A program made the translations under genes and the position numbers. DNA of 24,430 nucleotides from an uncultured Ruminococcus sp. (GTDB lineage Bacteria; Bacillota; Clostridia; Oscillospirales; Ruminococcaceae), in contig URTF01000030.1 in the NCBI GenBank assembly GCA_900550695.1, positions 1-24,430 of the forward strand. Direction: 5' to 3'. The number at the start of each line of letters is the position of its first letter. The stretch's first letter is position 1. The notes under the pieces were generated by a model. It saw nothing but the letters and a program-made list of their open reading frames with translations. It made no database searches and had not been told where the DNA came from. This document shows, one piece after another, positions 8,039 through 15,728 of this stretch.

Positions 8039-8128
8039 AAGCGTCAATAAAATACAGGAAAAAACTGTACCGAAATCACATATATCCAAGATTGTTGGCT
8101 TGTTTTTTCCGATTTTAAATCGTTGCTT
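8039..8128. repeat. Long-hairpin dispersed element, copy A
   Basis: A second copy lies inverted at 20919-21020. GGAAAAAAC (8057-8065) pairs with GTTTTTTCC (8102-8110); AAGC (8039-8042) pairs with GCTT (8125-8128); inside are CCGA/TTGG pairs. The apical stretch CGAAATCACATATATCCAAG and the next few bases are identical in the two copies, while stem bases differ. It occupies most of the gap before trmO and would be in its 5' leader if transcribed. Whether it is a mobile element or an RNA structure is not settled. Confidence 0.65.
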
Positions 8129-8148
8129 TCATTAAAGGACAAAATAAA

Positions 8149-8826
8149 ATGAACGGACTTAAAATAATCGCACATATCGAAAACAGCTTCACCGAAAAAT
8201 TCGGCGTTCCTCGGCAGAGCGGACTTGCCGATGTTGTTTCCCGTATCGTTTTTGAACCCGAATACCGTGATCCCGATGCTTTCCGAGGAATTGACGGCTA
8301 CTCGCATTTGTGGCTGCTGTGGCTTTTTTCAAAAGCAAAAACGGACGGATTTTCGCCGACTGTACGCCCTCCGAGGCTCGGCGGAAACAAGCGGATGGGA
8401 GTATTTGCGACTCGCTCGCCGTTCCGTCCGAACTCTATCGGTCTTTCCTCGGTGAAGCTTGAAAGGGTGAGCTTTGATGAAAAGGACTCGCCCGTGCTGT
8501 ATGTCTGCGGTGCCGATCTTATGAACGGAACGCCGATAATCGATGTGAAACCGTATCTTTCCTACACCGACAGCCACCCCGATGCGGTGAACGGATTCGC
8601 ATTGGACACAAACGCTCCCGTTTTGTCGGTCATATTCCCCGATGAACTGAAAAAGTTTGTGGGAGAAGAGCTTTCGGCGGAGCTGACGGAAATTCTCGCT
8701 CAGGACCCTCGGCCGCAGTATCAGAACGATCCCGAAAGGGTCTATTCGATGTCATACGGCGGTTTCGATGTTGATTTTTCGGTGAATGAGAACGCTCTGA
8801 CCGTTAGAAATATACGAAAAAAATGA
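8149..8826 (+). CDS. trmO: tRNA (adenine(37)-N6)-methyltransferase TrmO (TsaA/YaeB family)
   Basis: SAM-dependent enzyme that N6-methylates t6A at position 37 of threonine tRNAs, acting in the cytoplasm. The 225-residue protein has the family's beta-barrel core with GLADVVSRIVFEPEYRD, GIDGYSHLWLLWLFS and the hallmark RPPRLGGNKRMG (73-84) followed by VFATRSPFRPNSIGLS (85-100). YVCGADLMNGTPIIDVKPYL follows, and the C-terminal dimer-barrel part carries DPRPQYQND. Length fits full TrmO with its C-terminal domain. ATG 8149 has AAAGGA about 10 nt upstream. It lies on the same strand as the FAD dehydrogenase but is separated from it by repeats, so coexpression is uncertain. Confidence 0.94.
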   Translation: MNGLKIIAHIENSFTEKFGVPRQSGLADVVSRIVFEPEYRDPDAFRGIDGYSHLWLLWLFSKAKTDGFSPTVRPPRLGGNKRMGVFATRSPFRPNSIGLSSVKLERVSFDEKDSPVLYVCGADLMNGTPIIDVKPYLSYTDSHPDAVNGFALDTNAPVLSVIFPDELKKFVGEELSAELTEILAQDPRPQYQNDPERVYSMSYGGFDVDFSVNENALTVRNIRKK

Positions 8827-8917
8827 CTTTTCTACCGATTTTGTTTTATAGAAATATTATCGGTCACAACATATCGCACTCAAATTTGTAGCTTTGCACA
8901 AATATAGGCTCGCAACA

Positions 8918-8946
8918 TTGACTTTTTTAAAGCAATATGGTAAAAT
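8918..8946 (+). promoter_or_regulatory. Promoter of glgP
   Basis: TTGACT (8918-8923), 17-nt spacer, TAAAAT (8941-8946). The predicted start near 8953 gives a leader of about 100 nt. The preceding stretch, 8827-8917, is AT-rich and shows nothing else I can support. Confidence 0.75.
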
Positions 8947-8959
8947 AAAGTGTAATTCT

Positions 8960-9011
8960 GTTGGAAAGAGATTCCGTTTTGGGCGAAAACGGCTTTCCGA
9001 CTTGCTTTTTT
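8960..9011 (+). promoter_or_regulatory. glgP leader hairpin followed by T6 (candidate attenuator)
   Basis: GTTGGAAAG (8960-8968) pairs with CTTTCCGAC (8993-9001), and after a 5-nt bulge CCGTTTT (8974-8980) pairs with AAAACGG (8986-8992) around loop GGGCG. A T-run follows at 9006-9011. This is terminator-like architecture lying between promoter and start codon. I see no obvious alternative antiterminator, so regulation is only a suggestion. Confidence 0.45.
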
Positions 9012-9051
9012 CAAAAATTCAAACATAAACTGAAATGAGGGTATTTATACA

Positions 9052-11406
9052 ATGGATAAGGCACAATTCCTTGCGAAGATCAATGAGAATCTTATGACTG
9101 ACGGCAGGACGGATATCAAAAACGCTACCGTCAAGCAGCTCCATAACGCTGTTTCAAGAGCCGTAATGAGTGACATCATTCCGCTCTGGAACGAAACCGA
9201 GAACCGCCATGCAAGCGGCAGAAGAGCATACTATCTCTCCGCCGAGTTCCTTATGGGACGTGCGGTTTACAACAACCTTTACTGCGCAGGACTTCTCGAT
9301 GAAGCAAAGCAGATATTCGCCGAAAACGGCATTGACATCAACTGTATGGAAGAGGTCGAGGACGCCGCTCTCGGAAACGGCGGTCTTGGCAGACTTGCAG
9401 CTTGTTTCCTCGATTCCGCTGCTGCCTGCGATATTCCGCTCAACGGCTATGGTATCCGCTACCGCTACGGCCTTTTCAAGCAGTCTATCGGCAACGGCTT
9501 CCAGCAGGAGACCGCAGATAACTGGCTCGCTTACGGCGATGCTTGGAGCGTTCGCTGCGAAACGGACGCTGTAAGAGTTGACTTCGGCGATCAGTCCGTA
9601 ATGGCTGTTCCTTACGATGTTCCTATCATCGGCTACGGCAGAAAGGCTGTAAATACGCTTCGTCTTTGGCAGGCTGAACCCGTAAAGGGCTTTGACTTCG
9701 GCGCATTCGACAGACAGGACTATGAAAAGGCTTCCGAAAGCACAGTTCTTGCCGAAGCTATCTCCGATGTCCTTTACCCGAACGACAACTACGAAAAGGG
9801 ACTTCGTCTCCGCTTAAAGCAGCAGTATTTCTTCGTATCGGCTTCGATTCAGGATATCATAAGAAAGTACAAGAAAACTCACGGAAATGACTTCTCCGAG
9901 TTTGCAAAGTGCTTTGCTCTCCAGCTCAATGATACTCACCCGACAGTTGCTATCCCTGAGCTTATCAGAATTTTTATGTTCAAAGAGGGTATGAGCTTCG
10001 GCGAGGCATTCGACATCACACAGAAGACCTGCAACTACACCAACCACACAGTTATGGCAGAAGCACTCGAAAAGTGGAACGCTGACCTCTTCAAGAGCGT
10101 TCTTCCTACCGTTTACGAGATCGTTCTGCTCATCAACGAGCATCTTAAAAAGTACCTCGCATCTATCGGTCAGACCGAAAATCAGATCAACCGGAAGCTT
10201 ATCTATGACGGCGACCGCATCCATATGGCAAGAATGGCTATCTTCGCTTCTTCACATACGAACGGCGTTGCACAGCTTCATACCGATATCCTTAAAAATG
10301 ACGTTCTCAAGGACTGGTACGATATCTTCCCCGAAAGATTCCAGAACAAGACAAACGGCATTACGCCGAGAAGATGGCTCGGGCTTTGCAACGAGGAGCT
10401 TTCTTCCCTTATCACGGAAAAGATCGGCGACGGCTGGATAACAGACCTTTCCGAACTCAAACAGCTTGAAAAATTCGTCGATGACAGAGATACTATTGAC
10501 CGCTTTATGGAGATCAAGCGCACAAAGAAGCAGCAGCTCTGCGACTATATCGCAAAGCATGAGGGCGTTCTTCTCAGCCCCGACTTCGTGTTCGATATTC
10601 AGGTAAAGCGTCTGCACGAATATAAGCGTCAGCTTCTCAATGCTTTCTCGATAATGGACCTCTATTTCCAGATCAAGGAGCATAAGCTCCCCGATCTCCA
10701 GCCGACAGCATTCATCTTCGGCGCAAAGGCTGCTCCTGCATACCGCAGAGCAAAGGGCATAATCAAGTACATCAACGAGGTAGCAAACCTTGTAAACAAT
10801 GACCCCGAAACAAGAGATAAGCTCAAAGTTATCTTCGTTCAGAACTACAACGTTTCCTACGCAGAAAAGCTTATCCCCGCAGCTGATATCTCCGAGCAGA
10901 TCTCCACAGCTGGTCTTGAAGCGTCGGGTACGGGCAATATGAAGTTTATGCTCAACGGCGCAGTGACCCTCGGTACATTCGACGGTGCAAACGTTGAGAT
11001 CGTTGAAGAAGCAGGCTGGGAGAACGAGTACATCTTCGGCTGCCGTGTTGAGGAGATCGAAAAGATCAAGCCGACATACAGACCAAAGGAGAAGATCTAC
11101 TACAAGAACGAGCGTGTAAAGCGCATAGTTAACACCCTTGTTGACGGCACGTTCAATGACGGCGATACCGGTATGTTCGGCGAGCTTTACAACGCACTCA
11201 TCAACGGCACAAGCTGGCACAAGCCCGATAACTACTTCCTCCTTGCAGACCTCGAGGGCTATGTGGATACAAAGCTCCGTGCTCTCTACGACTACAAGAA
11301 CAGGGAAGTGTTCTCGAAGAAGTGCTGGATGAACATTGCAAACAGCGGCAAGTTCTCCTCCGACAGAACCGTTACACAGTACGCAGAGGAGCTTTGGAAA
11401 CTTTGA
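9052..11406 (+). CDS. glgP: Glycogen/alpha-glucan phosphorylase
   Basis: GT35 enzyme releasing glucose 1-phosphate from alpha-1,4-glucans with a PLP cofactor; cytoplasmic glycogen use. The 784-residue length is within the bacterial range. Landmarks are RRAYYLSAEFLMGR (57-70), ALGNGGLGRLAACFLDS (106-122), QLNDTHPTVAIPEL, TNHTVMAEALEKW, NKTNGITPRRWL (432-443), VKRLHEYKRQLLN, and the PLP site EASGTGNMKFMLNGA with the Schiff-base Lys at 631. All family motifs are intact. ATG 9052 is preceded by GAGGG 10 nt upstream. It has its own promoter and a strong terminator, so it is probably monocistronic; no other glycogen genes are visible. Confidence 0.97.
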   Translation: MDKAQFLAKINENLMTDGRTDIKNATVKQLHNAVSRAVMSDIIPLWNETENRHASGRRAYYLSAEFLMGRAVYNNLYCAGLLDEAKQIFAENGIDINCMEEVEDAALGNGGLGRLAACFLDSAAACDIPLNGYGIRYRYGLFKQSIGNGFQQETADNWLAYGDAWSVRCETDAVRVDFGDQSVMAVPYDVPIIGYGRKAVNTLRLWQAEPVKGFDFGAFDRQDYEKASESTVLAEAISDVLYPNDNYEKGLRLRLKQQYFFVSASIQDIIRKYKKTHGNDFSEFAKCFALQLNDTHPTVAIPELIRIFMFKEGMSFGEAFDITQKTCNYTNHTVMAEALEKWNADLFKSVLPTVYEIVLLINEHLKKYLASIGQTENQINRKLIYDGDRIHMARMAIFASSHTNGVAQLHTDILKNDVLKDWYDIFPERFQNKTNGITPRRWLGLCNEELSSLITEKIGDGWITDLSELKQLEKFVDDRDTIDRFMEIKRTKKQQLCDYIAKHEGVLLSPDFVFDIQVKRLHEYKRQLLNAFSIMDLYFQIKEHKLPDLQPTAFIFGAKAAPAYRRAKGIIKYINEVANLVNNDPETRDKLKVIFVQNYNVSYAEKLIPAADISEQISTAGLEASGTGNMKFMLNGAVTLGTFDGANVEIVEEAGWENEYIFGCRVEEIEKIKPTYRPKEKIYYKNERVKRIVNTLVDGTFNDGDTGMFGELYNALINGTSWHKPDNYFLLADLEGYVDTKLRALYDYKNREVFSKKCWMNIANSGKFSSDRTVTQYAEELWKL

Positions 11407-11408
11407 TT

Positions 11409-11649
11409 CAATGCGTAATTCGTAATTGCACAACAACGTTGGGCATTGTAATTGCGTAATTATTTATGCTCCATAAAATTACGCTGAAAACCCAATTTCC
11501 GTAGGGGCGGATTCCATATCCGCCCGTTTCAACACCTATATTTTATACCAATTCTCTGTAGGGGACGGGTTTCCCGTTCTGCGCCGCAAGGTGATTATAT
11601 AATAAACGAACGACCTTGTTTTCAGCCGATGAAAACAAGGTCGTTTTTT
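11409..11649. repeat. Composite intergenic repeat, copy 2 (glgP 3' side)
   Basis: In order: TAATTCG-type units right after the glgP stop; GCGTAATTATTTATGCTCC (11454-11472), identical to the reverse complement of 21211-21229; GGGCGGAT...ATCCGCCC palindrome (11505-11525); GGGACGGG with a degenerate right arm (11562-11580); GCCGCAAGG; and the hairpin at 11609-11645. Copy 3 at 21031-21295 has the same modules in the same order on the other strand. The copy fills the gap between glgP and the last TG gene. Confidence 0.75.
11609..11649 (+). terminator. Strong intrinsic terminator after glgP
   Basis: AACGACCTTGTTTTC (11609-11623) and GAAAACAAGGTCGTT (11631-11645) form a perfect 15-bp stem with a 7-nt loop; T's continue to 11649. 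On the reverse strand the stem is followed by CGTTTATTA, so it may also slow transcripts of the convergent TG operon. Confidence 0.88.
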
Positions 11650-11706
11650 ATTTGGTATGAATACATCGATCAATGCGTTCGGGACGGGAGCCGCCCCAAA
11701 TCATAT

Positions 11707-12939
11707 TCAGTAGTCGATTATAAACACAAGTATCCTGAACTGCGAATAATAATCTGTCCAGCTTATGTTGAGCTTTATGTTGAACTCGGAGCTTATATCG
11801 GATATCCTGCTTTTCAGGTAATCTCCGCCGTTGTTTGCACTGTCCATCATCTGCCGCACGGTAGAAAGAAGCATATTGCTTGTACTGAATTTTATCGAGA
11901 TGGTGTGTTTTCCCTCGGCTATTGCTTTTCGCAGGGCGTTTTCTATCGTCTGCTCGGTCATCTGCTCATTTTCGACATAAAGACCCTCTTTGACAAAGTA
12001 ATTTTCCTTCGTTCCGTATGCTTTCGGCGGCGGAGTGGTTATCGTCCATATCGTATGGTTATTCTCAATGACCGAATCGGTGACGAGAAAATACTGATAC
12101 ATTACCATATCGGGGTACATTTCGGCGATAGTACCGTCGGGTTTGTCCCAAGTAACGTCGACGTGATACCAGTTGCCGTCGATCTTGACCATATTCCACA
12201 TATGGGCGGTGTCCGTTTCGCCCGTGACGATGATATTTTCTATCCCTGCTTTGTTGCAAAGGTAGGAAAAGCTTTTGGCATATCCCTCGCAGAGTGCTTT
12301 GCCTCTGACGAGCGCACCGTAGATAGTGTTTGCGTATGCATCTTCGGAGTCGCTTTCGCAGTGCGTGATAAGATAATCGTGAAAATACTTCAGTTTATCG
12401 TAGGTAGTCATTTCGTCAGTCACGCCGAGCATTATCTCGTTCGCCGCAGCCTCGGCGGCACGGTTCATGTTGCTCATTTCCTCGCAGGAAAAGCGGTAGG
12501 TGAATTCGACGGGGAAGTGCTGGCTTTCGACATTGAACTCTCCGACTCTTCGGTCCGAAACATTGCCGAAGCCCATCTGTTCAATGCCGATAAGGTTAAG
12601 TATCTTTGTATATGTTTCTCCGTCCGCCTCCATAGGGACAGACGGTTCTTCATCGCCTATTGCCTTTACAAGCGAATCGTAGATCTTTTTTTCTTCGGCG
12701 GAAAGCGCAGTCTGTCCGTAAACAGTTTCCATATCTTCGGGAAAATATATAAGACTGCTGCGGACATTCGTTGCCGTATCTTCGATAAGCACCGATGTTC
12801 CGCCCTCGATCATGTGATAACTGCCGTTGAACGTCATATCTTCTGCGGGGTCATGCTTCGCTCCGCAGGAGGAAAGGGCAAGTGTTAACGTTATTGCCGC
12901 AGCAGCAGCTGTGCAGCGGTGCGGTACAGATCTTTGCAA
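11707..12939 (-). CDS. Transglutaminase-like lipoprotein, array member 5
   Basis: A 410-residue exported lipoprotein. The signal peptide ends in the lipobox LALSSC (lipid Cys25). After a helical region of about 150 residues comes the TG-like core: catalytic Cys217 in GKALCEGYAKSFSYLC, His246 in TAHMWNM and Asp261 in NWYHVDVTWD. A C-terminal module begins with ENYFVKEGLYVE and is shared by the other four members. Start is TTG 12939, chosen because GGAGGT sits 8 nt upstream. In this fold the triad may act as a cysteine peptidase, transglutaminase or amidase; substrate unknown, site presumably the outer face of the membrane. It is 66 nt after member 4 and last in the array. Confidence 0.85.
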   Translation of the reverse strand: MQRSVPHRCTAAAAAITLTLALSSCGAKHDPAEDMTFNGSYHMIEGGTSVLIEDTATNVRSSLIYFPEDMETVYGQTALSAEEKKIYDSLVKAIGDEEPSVPMEADGETYTKILNLIGIEQMGFGNVSDRRVGEFNVESQHFPVEFTYRFSCEEMSNMNRAAEAAANEIMLGVTDEMTTYDKLKYFHDYLITHCESDSEDAYANTIYGALVRGKALCEGYAKSFSYLCNKAGIENIIVTGETDTAHMWNMVKIDGNWYHVDVTWDKPDGTIAEMYPDMVMYQYFLVTDSVIENNHTIWTITTPPPKAYGTKENYFVKEGLYVENEQMTEQTIENALRKAIAEGKHTISIKFSTSNMLLSTVRQMMDSANNGGDYLKSRISDISSEFNIKLNISWTDYYSQFRILVFIIDY

Positions 12940-13005
12940 GACAAAATACCTCCAAAGCTTTTCAAAACAATGGGTGCGTTTTTGCGGTACTGTTCGTTTC
13001 CGTTT

Positions 13006-14520
13006 TTACTGAAATGACGCACTTTGTTCAGCGTTTACGTTTATATACTGAAGGAAAAGCTTTATAACTCTGGTCTTTGGGTCACTGTGATACTGGATAG
13101 AATCCACGTTGTATTTATATTCTGCCGAGTCGTAGGTGTTTTCATAAATGTCAATAGCATGCCGCTGTTCGGGGTCAAAAAGATAATATATAACGTCCTC
13201 AAAAGTCGTGTCGTCCTTGCAGGCAAACTGAACTGCGGGTATTTTCGATTTTGAAGCTTTTATTATCTCATCGGCGATAAGTGCGGCAGCCTCGGGAACA
13301 TCACTCGCAACAAGATCGTTGTAAACATAGTAGTTATATTTTTCGGAGGTTGCCTTCGGATAATCGAAAGGCTGATCGTAAAGGACGTGATATTTGCTTA
13401 TAACATCGTCCGTTACGCAAAAATAGTCATATCTTATGTATGGGAATTCCGTATTCATCGCATTGCCCGAGGTAACGTCAACGTGATACCAGTTCCCGTC
13501 GATCTTGACTATATTCCACATATGCGGGGTTTCGTTGAAGTCGCCGAGCGTTGTCATGCTCTCGATCCCGACCTTTGAGCAGAGGTAGGAAAAAGCTCTT
13601 GCATAGCCGCCGCATACGGTAGACTTGTCAACGAGCGCACCGTAGATATCACGGAGATTTTCAGCGTTTTCGTTATACTCGATCCCCGATGCGAGCTTGT
13701 CATAGAAAAATTTTACCACTTCATATTCCGACATTCCGTCTTTAAGCTCGGAGATCATACTGTCGGCAGCAGCATCGATCTTTTTCTGCATATCATCGAC
13801 CTGTTCCGCAGTATAAAGATAGGAAAGCTGCGCAGAAACAACGTTGCCTGTATTTGATGCGCTTGTGTAGCGGATATTAACGTCAAGGTCAAATATGCTG
13901 TACTCAAAATCATAGATCAGCTGATAAAGCTCGACATATTCATCACCCGAGATCCTGACATTATCGGGCAGAGTGAGCTTGTCATCGTGCGATTTGATAG
14001 CTTTGAGCATAATGTCGTAAGCGGCTTTTTGGTTGCTGTCAAGGAAGTTGTAAGGGTAAGCCTTTTCAATAGGTGCGCCCTTTGCAAAGATATATTCTCC
14101 GTCCTCACGCCTGATGCGGGCAGTGGTCACAGAGGTTTCTGTGGTGATGACTGTTGTTGTTTCGGAAGCCGATGCCGCAGACGCCGTGGTAGTCTGTGAT
14201 GACGATGCTGTTGTTGTTTCGGACGGCAGCACGGTCGTTTCGGAGAATGAAGTTATCGGGTCTTCCGATGTTTCCGATGTTGATATCGTTGTTGCAAGCT
14301 CCGTGCTGCGTTCGGTCGCAGTTGTCACTTCGGGCACGGATATTGATATCGGCGGATTTGTTTCCGCTTCGATGACCGAAACTTCCTTTTCGGGTACGGT
14401 GGTGACAGCCGAGGGGAGAGTATCTTCCCAATCGCCGCTCTCATCGCCTCCGCAGCCGGTGAGCATCAGTGCCGCAGCGAGCAGAATGCTGACAAGTGCG
14501 CTGATCTTGTATTTATTCAT
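13006..14520 (-). CDS. Transglutaminase-like lipoprotein, array member 4 (Ser/Thr-rich linker)
   Basis: A 504-residue exported lipoprotein with lipobox LMLTGC (Cys23). Residues 38-135 are a low-complexity Thr/Ser/Glu-rich spacer, such as TTTASSSQTTTASAASASE, likely an extended stalk. The TG-like core has Cys303 in STVCGGYARAFSYLC, His333 in TPHMWNI and Asp348 in NWYHVDVT. After the Asp it reads SGNAM where the other members have W(D/G)(D/K)P, so this site has diverged although the triad is kept. The shared C-terminal module follows (YNYYVYNDLV). ATG 14520 has AAGGA about 12 nt upstream. The gap to member 3 is 69 nt. Substrate unknown. Confidence 0.85.
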   Translation of the reverse strand: MNKYKISALVSILLAAALMLTGCGGDESGDWEDTLPSAVTTVPEKEVSVIEAETNPPISISVPEVTTATERSTELATTISTSETSEDPITSFSETTVLPSETTTASSSQTTTASAASASETTTVITTETSVTTARIRREDGEYIFAKGAPIEKAYPYNFLDSNQKAAYDIMLKAIKSHDDKLTLPDNVRISGDEYVELYQLIYDFEYSIFDLDVNIRYTSASNTGNVVSAQLSYLYTAEQVDDMQKKIDAAADSMISELKDGMSEYEVVKFFYDKLASGIEYNENAENLRDIYGALVDKSTVCGGYARAFSYLCSKVGIESMTTLGDFNETPHMWNIVKIDGNWYHVDVTSGNAMNTEFPYIRYDYFCVTDDVISKYHVLYDQPFDYPKATSEKYNYYVYNDLVASDVPEAAALIADEIIKASKSKIPAVQFACKDDTTFEDVIYYLFDPEQRHAIDIYENTYDSAEYKYNVDSIQYHSDPKTRVIKLFLQYINVNAEQSASFQ

Positions 14521-14589
14521 AAAAACTACAGTCCTTCCCGATTTTGATCGACTGATGTGACAAAATGTGACTTTTAAAAGGTATTGGAA

Positions 14590-15723
14590 TTAAAAGATCA
14601 ATGATATGTGTATGATAAAGAGTGCGTCATTTTCGGAATGGTGAGCCGAGCTTATTTTAAGCCCGTCATTTGCATTGAGTTCCTCGATGATCTCTTTCAG
14701 ACCCTGCTGATCGAAAAGGTACGAACAGACTTCACGGTATGCTTGTTCATTTGAAAAGCGTATCTCGGATTCTCCGCTGCCGTTTCGGGCGGCTTTTTTT
14801 ATTGACTCCGAAAGACCTTCAAGTCCGTCCGTATAGCTGTCGAAATAAAGTCCGCTGCTGATGAAGTAGTTATTTCCCTTATCCGTGCAGGCAGCATCGG
14901 GGAGATACTCCGTGTCGGGGAAATGTGAGATGCCGTTTATCTCTTCATCCGACACAAGGAAATAATCATGCCGCAGAAATTTTTCGTTTTCATCTTTAAG
15001 GATAGGATCGTCCCATGTGCAGTCAACGTTGTACCATTCACCGCCGCAGACAGCTTTGTTCCAAAGATGCGGTTCGCCTTCGGGGTTTGTTCCGCTGACG
15101 ACATAGTTTTCGATGCCTGCCGCTGTGCAGAGGTAGGAAAAAGCAAATGCGTAGCCCTCGCACATTGCCGAACCGTCAACGATCGCTCCGTAGGCTGTTG
15201 AGGCATTTTCGCCGTCCTCCGAAAACCTGCAGGAAAGCACTATCGCATCGTGGATAGCGAGGATCTTTTCATAATCGCCCGAATTCTGACCGAATCCCGA
15301 AATTATCCTGCCCGACTCAAGGTCAAGCGCAGCTTTCATTCGGTCGGTCTGTTCTTCGTCATAGCGATAGATAAAGTACAGCTTTTTCTGTTCATCATCG
15401 CAGTAAAATCTGCTGTCGAGCCAGAAGATCCGCTCCTGCTGGGTGTAAAGGAGAGTAAAAAGCTTTTTCATCTCGTCCTTATCAAAGCCCTCGGGGAACG
15501 GGAATTCGTTCTCACGCCTGTTTACCGCTCCGATCATATCGGAATAGACTTCCTTTTCCTTATCATTAAGGGTGTAAAAGACATAATCGAGCTCTTTTGC
15601 CGCAGTTCCGGAGCTCTGACCGTTCTGCGGCAGGGAAACGCTCTCATCAACGGCTTTGCAGGACGTCAGCAGCATTGCCGCCGCCAACGTCACGGAAAAA
15701 GCCGAAAAAAACCATTTTTTCAT
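14590..15723 (-). CDS. Transglutaminase-like lipoprotein, array member 3
   Basis: The shortest of the five, 377 residues. Signal peptide MKKWFFSAFSVTLAAAMLL with lipobox LLTSC (Cys22) and almost no spacer before the helical domain, whose YTQQERIFWLDSRFY segment matches EPELFWL in members 1 and 2. TG-like core: Cys188 in GSAMCEGYAFAFSYLC, His219 in EPHLWNK, Asp234 in EWYNVDCTWDDP. The shared C-terminal module begins NNYFISSGLYFD. I choose ATG 15723 over the in-frame TTG at 15732 because it gives a normal signal peptide; neither has a clear Shine-Dalgarno. It begins 5 nt after the stop of member 2 (TGA-TAAGA-ATG), so translation is likely coupled. Confidence 0.85.
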   Translation of the reverse strand: MKKWFFSAFSVTLAAAMLLTSCKAVDESVSLPQNGQSSGTAAKELDYVFYTLNDKEKEVYSDMIGAVNRRENEFPFPEGFDKDEMKKLFTLLYTQQERIFWLDSRFYCDDEQKKLYFIYRYDEEQTDRMKAALDLESGRIISGFGQNSGDYEKILAIHDAIVLSCRFSEDGENASTAYGAIVDGSAMCEGYAFAFSYLCTAAGIENYVVSGTNPEGEPHLWNKAVCGGEWYNVDCTWDDPILKDENEKFLRHDYFLVSDEEINGISHFPDTEYLPDAACTDKGNNYFISSGLYFDSYTDGLEGLSESIKKAARNGSGESEIRFSNEQAYREVCSYLFDQQGLKEIIEELNANDGLKISSAHHSENDALFIIHISLIF

Positions 15724-15728
15724 TCTTA

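Noticed and set aside
10252..11436. 394-codon frame opposite the glgP 3' half
   Set aside because: Antisense to a highly conserved phosphorylase; composition is an artefact of codon use on the other strand.
11629..12888. Long open frame (419 codons) on the plus strand opposite TG member 5
   Set aside because: It is the antisense shadow of a gene with lipobox, catalytic triad and ribosome binding site; its translation is Cys/Val/Phe-rich without recognisable domains.
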